A stretch of DNA of 64,000 nt, taken from positions 145,001-209,000 of the forward strand of contig CAJHZI010000240.1 of the NCBI GenBank assembly GCA_905160935.1, given 5' to 3'. A model generated the notes under the pieces. It was not told the origin of the DNA, ran no database searches, and was given only the letters and a program-made list of their open reading frames with translations. Source of the DNA: Enchytraeus crypticus. Its lineage: Eukaryota > Annelida > Clitellata > Enchytraeida > Enchytraeidae. A program made the position numbers and the translations under genes. This document shows positions 56,164 to 64,000 of this stretch, piece after piece (within the stretch, counting starts at the first letter, position 1; each line of letters starts with the position of its first letter).

Positions 56164-56399
56164 GTGACCGATTTTCTGAACTTTGGATTTTGCACCTTTT
56201 TGGACAATTTTGCTTGCCGGTTTGGATTCGGTACACTAATTATCTATGTTGTTACTGATGGTAGTAGCACCCTAATGGTTGTTGTTGTTGTTCAATCTGA
56301 CCAATTTAATCAATCAGTCAATGATTCTATAGTAACGTTTACAGCTCGAAAGATCTATGAAAGCAATCTCGTGGACATTTTGAAATGTATTTATTGGTA

Positions 56400-57750
56400 A
56401 ATAAATCCGTATTTATAAATATTATATAATATTCATTGTAAATTCAACGTCATCATCTTCCTTTGAGTTCTGGTGCTAGGATCGGGGTTAAACTTTCATT
56501 TGCTTTAGAAAATGTTGTAGCAATTTCTAGAGCCTAGGCGCTTACCAATCAAATGCCATTTCCCACGATGGTTACGATCTTAGTGCTTTATCGCCTTTTC
56601 GACAAGAGCAGACCACGGTTGGTCTATTTTTCAACAACCCGGACACAATACAGGCACTGTATTAGTTAATAATTAATATACAATACTTATCTATGTAGTA
56701 AAGTAGTTCGTATATTTTTATTATGTCACAATTGCTCTTTATTAATAATATATAGCCGTAGTAAACATGTAGATCGAAATTGACAAGTAAAAGCGTGCAA
56801 ATATCCAGGCGCATGGTTAACATTATTACAGAACAAATTAAGTTACTTAAAAAATCGAAATCTCTCTCTTCTCTCTTAGTCAGTTTCAGTTAGTTAGTTT
56901 CTTTTCTTAATAGCAGGTTCATGGTATATAACGCCTCCACTCTTCTGAGTCTTCTATTTCCCACTTCAAGTCTAGATATTAGATTATCTTCTAATTCTAA
57001 CATTCCCAATCTCGGTTTTCCTTTGCTTCTCTTTCTATTTATGCTTCCTTTTAAAGACCTTTTATAATAAGCAGTGGAAGATCTGCTCAGTTAATAAACA
57101 AAACCAGTGCGGCCAGATGGTAATATAAGTTTTTAAGAATCTATTGATAAAAAACCGAAAATCCGTAATCCCTGCAAATGTAAGTGCCGTCTTAAGGAGT
57201 GCAAAATATACGTGCATAGGCCTATATGACACAAGGTATACTTAGTTTTACAACAAATTGCATTTGACGTATATTCGAATATGCTGCAAATATTGCGTGC
57301 AAATTCTCTTAAAATACTAAGTAAAATACTTAAAATAATGAAAAAATAAATAATACTTAATAATACTTAAAAAGTAAAATACTTAAAATACTAATAGGTG
57401 GGGGGATTTTCTAGTGAATACGATTCACATCTGCAGCCAGTGTTCGGGTCATAAAAATGTCTTTAGAGTTGGCGTTGAAGAAAAAATGTCATTGCTTCGT
57501 TATGGAAATAAAGAACTAATTTCAGATGAACCAATGACAGCTACATATTTTATCGCATCTCCTTAGAATCTATCACTTCTAACTCCCTACCACATATAAA
57601 ATTATTTTAACAAGAATTTAAAGGGTTAACACACCATAAGTTTACTCATACAAAATAGTCGCGGTTAGAGTCTGTCCGTAGTGTAGAAGTAGAGGAATTC
57701 AGAAATGGTTGATTTGAAAATAAATATTTGGAAGATTGACTCAACTATTT
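56400..57750. other. Intergenic, repeats only
   Basis: Repeat family C in reverse (56448-56655), a reverse LINE tail (56890-57075) and AT-rich sequence downstream of cyclase copy 2. No gene recognised. Confidence 0.65.
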
Positions 57751-57795
57751 TTAGACTTTGCCTAGCAGCCAGTAAGTTGTCAGTACTCCCTTGCC
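57751..57795 (-). CDS. Cyclase copy 2 terminal exon
   Basis: Fifteen codons: [14 protein letters not shown] and TAA. Acceptor ggtttcag. Too short for an ORF search, but matches the universal C-terminal end of the cyclase domain. Confidence 0.93.
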   Translation of the reverse strand, partial: GKGVLTTYWLLGKV

Positions 57796-60700
57796 CTGAA
57801 ACCAAAATGAACATAGCAAAAGTACAGTATAAAAGTAAAAAAGTACATAATTAAATGTTGTTTTGAATTCTCTTCAAAGTTCACTCCAATATACCTAGAA
57901 ATAATTGTGTGATTTAGTCTAATGCCGATGTTATGATTTAGTCTAGTATCTAGTGGAGCCAGTGGCGATGTCGGTAAGATATTCGTCATTCAACTCATAC
58001 AAAAGCGGTCATTCAAATCATACAAAGGCGGTCATTCAAATCATACAAAAGCGGTCATTCAAATCATACAAAAGCGGTCATTCAACTCATACAAAAGCGG
58101 TCATTCAAATCATACAAAAGCGGTCATTCAAATCATACAATAGCGGTCATGCAAATCATACAAAAGCGGTCATTCAACTCATACAAAAGCGGTCATTCAA
58201 ATCATACAAAAAGAAACTTACTTTGGTGTACCGTATATTCTTGTTCGGGGTCTACACGTAGAGTACTAGACTGTGCCGGAAATGTAACATTAAGGTCAGC
58301 TATCCATTGGACTGACACCACAAAGTGTACACGTACTGAATGCCTAGGTTTTTATTCGCCCTTCGAAGGAAAAACCACGCAGTCTCACACTCATGACCTC
58401 TCGTTCAAGATGCGAACTCTCTACCACTGCTCCACGAAGCGTTCGTACAACTTAGAATAATTTGTAAATTAAATTTCGTAACAGTAGCAAGAGTGTGTCG
58501 TCGAGACTGGACGAGAATTCTTGAGTTTCTAAAGCTTTGGATCGCACATAAAAACTACACGTCGTAACTTGCTTCATATATAACGATAATCTAAATAATC
58601 TTTCAAATGGAATCCCATCAAATCTTATCTAATCATACCAAATTATACCAAAGCAAATAAAATCATACCAATTCATTTACAATTATCCTAAAAAAATCAA
58701 ATCATGCTCATTGATACCAAATAATATCACAGACAATGATAAAAATGAAATCAAATCCTACAAAATCTTTATCAATTCAAATCACATCATACCAAATCAT
58801 AATAAATCCTGACCAAATGAGATTTTGTTCTGATTGCACATACCTAGAATGTCTTAATCGCGTAAGGGTAACGCCATGAAGTTTTAAATGACAGATCCTG
58901 AGGTGAATTGAACTCTCGTGGGTTCGAATCCCAGCCGTGCTGATCTGAGAGTAAAATCTCGGACATTCACTGGACTAGTCATACAGAAAATGGTCTAAAT
59001 TGCCTAACGGTTTAAACATGTGGTATTAAAAGTGGTAGATACCAACATAGTTGATCAATTCACTATAATGCGTGTTTACATTACCTTGACGTATGTATCG
59101 CCCCTAGGCTCCGTTTCATACCCAGGAAACTCCTGCAGTGCCCTGTTGGCTTCGAAACTCAAATGAATTTTTGAAGCTGAAAATCAACAGCAGCACAAAC
59201 AGCAATTAACATAACGGAACACTGGGTCAGGAAGCATAGATGTTTGTTTAAGACATTTTGTGAAGTGCTACCGTCACCAATGACAACATTCAGCACAATG
59301 GAATAAAATATAAGATGACGGCGCAAAGAAGTTCAATACTGGGTGAAATTCTAAATCCAGAAAAATCAGTTAAAAGATATGGAAATATAGAAAAAAGTTG
59401 TTTAGATGCTGAAAGAAGTAAAACAAATATGGTAAAGTAAAAGAAAAGACTGTTAATTACAATTGAAGCAATTTGTCTAACAGTTAAGGCAGTCAAGTAT
59501 CGTAAGATTTATTAGAGCGTTAAGTTTCTGACAACAAAACCGAAAGTATCAATAACAATAGTAATAACAATAACAATACTAACATTATAACAAAAAATAA
59601 TACTATAAAAACAATAACCAAAATAATAAAAATAATAGTATTATAACAATAATAAAAATAATACAACAACAATAACAATAATAACACAATCAACAATGAT
59701 AAAAGTAATAACAATTTTAACATCCATGTTAAAAAAGGGTATCAGGTTTGTGAAGGTCTAGGCTTCAGAATTTGCTACAGAATTTTCTAACTCGCGACCT
59801 CCAGAAAAACTGGTATTCAAGGGAAGATGATGACGATGATGAACAATATTAAGAGTAACAGTAATAGCAATATTAACAATATTAACAATATTGACAATGA
59901 TAACAATATTAGCAAATATTAACAATAAAAACAATGTTAATAATAATAGCAATTTTAACAATATTAACAGTAATAACAATATTGACAATAATCAAAATAT
60001 TAACAGTATTAACAATCACAACAATAGCACAATAGTAACAATAATAACTATAATAATTTCTTGTCATTCTTTAGAATATTGTAGAAATAAAACATACTCT
60101 TAGAGTAAATAATTAAAATATTAAGAGAATTTTGTATCGTTTACGTGATATCAGCTACGGACTCGACGTTCTCTTTTCGACAAGTGACAAAATACCACAA
60201 TTATAAATATTAGGAGCCAATTCCATCTGTCTGTCTCTCTGATTACAGCACTGTCATCTGGCGAAATGCGACATCAAAGCATGGAATCAGGAATTTCTAA
60301 AGGTACATCACTCTTCTTATAATTTGACTCTCCTTGTCTTGAGAAGGCAAGCCCTTTGGGCTTCTGACATTATCGTTACGTCCACATCATCGTCAGCCAA
60401 TAAATATTTTTTTGGAGTTTCATCTGTTTGATTTTTTCAATTTCCAATTTGTTTTTAATTCTAGTCTTCGCATTGGCTGTGAATATCAAACAAAATTGTT
60501 TGAGTGGACTGAAGCTGCAATAAAATAAAATAAATATTTGTGACGATTGCCCGAATGTCCTAAGTCGTCGTAAATAGAAGCTTTACGCTTGACTTTTTTG
60601 AACACTAACATTTAGGATACTATCTTCTATAACCAATTTAAAATGAAATATTTACCTTAATTTTAAAGAGGTCTAAATATTAAGATATCATTTTATACCT

Positions 60701-63208
60701 TCTCCAGTAGATTCCATCCTGGAGGCGACGTTGACGGTGTCTCCAAACAAACAGTAGCGAGGCATCGTGTGTCCTACCACACCTGCAGCACAGGGTCCGG
60801 TGTGGATACCAATCCTGACTCTGAGAGCTGCTTCAGGTCTATGGCGGATCTTAAAGACGGACGCCTCACTGAGTAGATCCAGTGCCATGTTACATATCTC
60901 CATGATATGTCTACCACCGTTCTGTACCGGTAGTCCACTTACCACCATGTACGCGTCTCCTATCGTCTCCACCTGTACCGTACAATAGCAAAGAAAATCC
61001 TCTTCATAGTATTAATTTTGCTCATCCGTAATTTAAAAATATAAGCGGAGCAAGATAGAATTTTGTAGATGAAGCATTTCCGTTAGGTAAAGGAGCACTT
61101 AGTTATACAAGCAAGTATTTTCCAAAAAATAAATGCATTAATTAGTAAGCAAAACTTCAGTTGAATATTTTCCGAATTTTTTTAATATCGTTAAGGAATT
61201 TTTATAATATTTATTATTAATTTTGCTTAATAATTTCAATAATTTGAACTGATGATTAAAATAAATATTAGCTGCTTGTACTTATCAAGAAGTCACTGCT
61301 AAAATTTGAACTTCTGATTGCATATTCTTTACGATGGAAATCACTTTTCAATTAGATTTTTTAGGTAATACTTTATCAGTTTAAGGCGATTCACTATTGC
61401 TACTTATATTTAACTCGTAATTTAACAAGTAGTATTAAAGAGCAAAATGATTATTAGCTACCTTATAAACATTATGCTTGGAGATGGTATCGTCGAACGT
61501 TGAATAGAGATCATTGAGTAGATCTACGACCTGCATCGGAGTCGACTCTGACGAGAGGTCAGTGAAACCTTTGATATCGGAGAAGTAGATGGTAACACTG
61601 GGAAACATCTCCGGGTGGACAGGAAGGCCGAGTTTGAGCTGCTCGGCTATGGAACTAAATGGTAAAAATTGTAAAAAATGTAAATTTTACAATTGTAATT
61701 TCTAGGTTAATTTTAATTCATCGATAGTATAATGCTCCAATCGAGAGAAGTTTTGAAGTCTTAAATTTCTATAGCCAACATTTAACCCGGAAACGCACTA
61801 AAAAACTCAGAAAAGACAAAATACAGAGGGGACTGGATAATTAATTTGTGCCAAATCAATCACTAAACGAAATAATTAAGAAATAATAAATATATTAAAA
61901 TTCTGCCTCTATTACGGTGTTTAAACTTTTTCTTGTCCTTGGTATAAATATTTGTTTTTTTTCTTAATTTACCCTTAGTTGATACAAATTAGCAAATTTT
62001 ATTTTACCTAATTTCCTAATACATAGAACTTTTAACTTTTTACAGCGATGCTTTTACAGTTCTAATAAAGCTGGTAAAGCTAAGGTTAACGTCAGTTTCC
62101 TCACTCGAAAGCGATGTCAGTGACGGGCGAGCCCAGGATTTGAACCCCGCACCTATCTCCATATTCCTTATAGCGGAATATGTAAGTATTATTTTTATTG
62201 CCTGTACTGTTTCACTTACACCATTCTGAATGTTTCTTATATGTCTTAAAAGCTTATGAGATCTTGCACGTGGTGATAAACGTAAATAAATTAATAAAAA
62301 AACGATTTAGATTTCTGCCTGAAACTTTTACCATTCACGATTCAAAAAAACATTAATCAATTATTCAGTTGACAAAACAATAACTAAAATTAGAGTTTAT
62401 ACATAGAGACATCGTCTAGGAATCAGTTAGCATATCATAGAAGATACCGATAACAAAAGTTACGTTATTTTTTAGGTTTAACGTCTAGGTCAGAAGCCCG
62501 AAGGGCCTCTCTTCAAAACGAAGAAACCCGATTATCGCAGTGGTCGATCAACTGACCGACCAACCAAAGCAGCAGTCAGACTAGACTGAGTGATGATTGA
62601 AATCTCAGTGAAAAAAAGCCAGACGTATTCAAATATCTAATGTGTAAAAGACAAAGAATAAAGCATGGTTACTCATTGATATGATATCGGTGTAACCGTG
62701 AGAAAAAATGCACACATCTATGAAAAATAGCCATTTATAACTTAAACTGCCTTTAAACCCAAACTTTTAATTACTAAGGTGGACGTCCTAACAATGTAGA
62801 AGGACGTACTGTAGGAACGCATGTACCGACGTTCTATGTAGAAGTGCATCATGAACTTAAGTACATGTAGGTAGCATTCCATCTAGAAGTGCATCATGCA
62901 CTAAAGGAGATAGCATTCTCCTTAGAAGTATAACTTAAACTTACGGAGATAGCATTCTATTTAGAAGTGCATCAGGAACTTCAGGAGGCAGAATTCTAAA
63001 ATTGATTGCTAAAAATACTTTTTTGCGGAGGTTGCATTTTGAAAATAGAAAGGAAGAAGTTACTTACGGAGGTAGCATCCTATTCAGAAGAGCATCAGTT
63101 TTCTTTTTCTCATCAAGAAGTTCTGAAGTTCTCTGTTCCACCAGTGACTCCAAGTTGTTCGCGTATTTCTCCAGCTTATCCAGAACATGGTCGATAATGT
63201 CCACGCTT
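57751..63208 (-). CDS. Receptor guanylyl cyclase copy 2, 3' part (5 exons)
   Basis: Exons, 5' to 3': 63208-63068, 61654-61462, 60972-60699, 59176-59085, 57795-57751 (stop TAA 57753-57751). The first three have exactly the lengths of copy 1 exons 16-18 (141, 193, 274 nt). The segment covers the coiled coil and the complete cyclase domain, ending in the family's usual KGKG..TYWLLG. Metal Asp residues ([15 protein letters not shown]) and the guanine-selecting Glu and Cys are present; the residue after SDI is Lys where Val is usual. Earlier exons must lie beyond 64000. Head-to-tail with copy 1, 7.4 kb upstream of its start codon. Confidence 0.95.
57953..57986 (+). mobile_element. SINE family A head fragment
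   Basis: TGGAGCCAGTGGCGATGTCG to AAGATATTCG, then broken off by a 23-bp tandem repeat. Confidence 0.75.
57987..58212. repeat. 23-bp tandem repeat, about 9.5 copies
   Basis: Unit GCGGTCATTCAAATCATACA then AAA, with AAC/AAA and TTC/TGC variants. It lies in the last intron of cyclase copy 2. Confidence 0.96.
58849..59068 (+). mobile_element. SINE family B copy
   Basis: Full length, B box GGGTTCGAATCCC, ending 17 bases from the donor side of a cyclase copy 2 exon. Confidence 0.87.
59085..59176 (-). CDS. Cyclase copy 2 penultimate exon
   Basis: Encodes [20 protein letters not shown] then [10 protein letters not shown]. The IH-x-S and RGD/RG-x-(x)-VK pattern is standard at this point. Acceptor tttcag, donor gtaatg. 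Confidence 0.94.
59520..60065. repeat. (AAT)n / (AAC)n rich field
   Basis: Degenerate AAT/AAC trinucleotide repeats, interrupted by a family C tail (59735-59845). Poly-Leu or poly-Asn frames are artefacts. Confidence 0.9.
60699..60972 (-). CDS. Cyclase copy 2 catalytic core exon
   Basis: Encodes [20 protein letters not shown] to [15 protein letters not shown]. Two residue differences from copy 1 (GVHTGP/GIHTGP, RHKPE/RHRPE). Confidence 0.96.
61462..61654 (-). CDS. Cyclase copy 2 first cyclase exon
   Basis: Encodes [40 protein letters not shown] and [20 protein letters not shown]. The central 54 bases are identical to copy 1 while both ends are diverged. Confidence 0.95.
62071..62153 (-). 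mobile_element. SINE family A, truncated
   Basis: Tail and B-box half only (CCAGGATTTGAACCCCGCAC), reverse. Confidence 0.75.
62828..63000 (-). repeat. Degenerate tandem copies of a cyclase exon 3' edge plus donor
   Basis: About five units of roughly 36-40 bp resembling 63062-63098 (the end of the coiled-coil exon, AGAATGCTACCTCCGTAAGT in sense). The best unit, 62938-62976, keeps the CTCCGTAAGT donor. Confidence 0.8.
63068..63208 (-). CDS. Cyclase copy 2 coiled-coil exon
   Basis: Encodes [20 protein letters not shown] then [20 protein letters not shown] and NRMLPP. First visible exon of copy 2; phase 1 at entry, phase 2 at exit, as in copy 1. Confidence 0.95.
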
Positions 63209-63544
63209 CTAAAACAAAAAACAAGTAAAAAAGAATAACAGAATTAGAAAATAACAGAAATAATGAAAGTTCTATATTTTATTTTATTTTTTCTCTCTAT
63301 CTCTTAATGCACGGCGTATTTGCAAGTACATGGTACATAAATCCTCCATATATTTCTATCTTATGTCATTATCTTTTATCAATATATCAATTATATATCA
63401 TCTAGCTTCTGTAGTGTTATGGTATTGAATAGAGTAATATATAATTAATAAATAGCAACAGCACTCTATCCGTTGTCTATGTCACTTGCTTAGACTTCAT
63501 TACATTATATATGAATATCAGAGTTTCATAATGTCCCTTATTCC

Positions 63545-63830
63545 CATTTTTTGTCCTGTTCGCTGAAGAACAGATCAACTAAGGACTACACGTGTCGCAA
63601 AAGACATCAAAGCACTAAGAGCCAAACTAATGCAAAAAGGGCATTCGGTTGGTGAATGTCAAGCCTCCATGTATAAAAATTGCAACTAAATTCTAAAATG
63701 AATGGAAAGGTTTTAGCTAATTGACACAACTTTATACGCTGTGGGACAGAGGGGATTGAGAAAGATCTATTCGTATCCCGACCCTAGTTGAACTGGGACT
63801 TAAGTGAAGACGATGACGAGTTAGAGTCAT
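63545..63830 (+). mobile_element. Repeat family C copy
   Basis: Nearly full copy with GGGCATTCGGTTGGTGAATG and a GACGATGACG end; another tail, 63885-64000, runs off the right edge. Confidence 0.75.
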
Positions 63831-64000
63831 TTAGTTAGACATAATAACAATTAGACTGCTACTGTCATCCAAGATAAAATCATGAACTAAGAAATTCCAA
63901 ACTGGCGGATCATATGGTGTGGGACAGAGAGGAGTCAAGAAGATCCATTCGTATCCCGACCGTAACTAGGCTTAGATTCATGGGAAGATAATGATGATGC

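Noticed and set aside
57987..58212. CRISPR-like array
   Set aside because: Direct 23-bp repeats without spacers, in an intron of an animal gene.
57953..58261. Repetitive frame rich in [10 protein letters not shown]
   Set aside because: Translation of the 23-bp tandem repeat starting in a SINE; no independent coding signal.
60767..60988. Plus-strand frame of 73 codons
   Set aside because: Antisense shadow of the cyclase copy 2 catalytic exon.

Overview
This window looks like nuclear DNA from an AT-rich, repeat-dense invertebrate animal. Its protein-coding signal is split into small exons with GT-AG borders. It carries receptor guanylyl cyclase genes, a family typical of animals, and it is full of tRNA-derived SINEs, LINE fragments and long microsatellites. 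I cannot name the species. Three genes can be assembled by hand from exons whose splice phases all agree.

(1) Plus strand, 2053-16152: the 3' half of a mitochondrial-type polyribonucleotide nucleotidyltransferase (PNPT1). Eleven exons encode 351 residues plus a stop, covering the second RNase PH domain, the KH domain and the S1 domain. The 5' exons are not visible and presumably lie left of the window. (2) Minus strand, 50330 down to 26176: a receptor guanylyl cyclase of natriuretic-peptide-receptor type. Eighteen exons (about 1002 codons) give a start codon with hydrophobic leader, ligand-binding ectodomain, one membrane segment, a degenerate kinase homology domain, a dimerisation coiled coil and most of the cyclase domain. 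Its last two exons were not found. (3) Minus strand, 63208 down to 57751: the 3' end of a second, tandem receptor guanylyl cyclase with five exons, including the two terminal exons that the first copy lacks. The two cyclases are head-to-tail duplicates. One catalytic exon is about 98% identical between them while neighbouring exons are clearly more diverged. PNPT1 and the cyclases converge on 16.2-26.2 kb, which holds two related satellites, a LINE fragment, a pyrimidine-rich repeat field and a restriction-like-endonuclease retroelement.

The rest is mobile and repetitive DNA. There are two copies of an L2/CR1-type LINE (1-1450 minus, 14335-15932 plus), a second LINE family (13125-13585 and several tails), a retroelement with a reverse transcriptase and a C-terminal restriction-like endonuclease (23038-25503, with an older relative at 10690-11030), at least three tRNA-derived SINE families, a 5S-rRNA-derived SINE, and possible hAT-like and other non-autonomous DNA elements. 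Several SINE families and the L2-like LINE end in a similar tail containing GACGTTAA, which suggests shared retrotransposition machinery. Other retroelement tails run straight into GA, CT, ATG or GATT microsatellites.

The observations I would check first are: sense-strand (CT)n tracts lying directly behind five splice donors in two unrelated genes; short duplications of exon edges together with their splice sites in the cyclase genes; the apparent loss of the terminal exons of cyclase copy 1; exon-confined identity between the copies; and the satellite behind PNPT1, whose middle 800 bases look like poorly corrected sequence.
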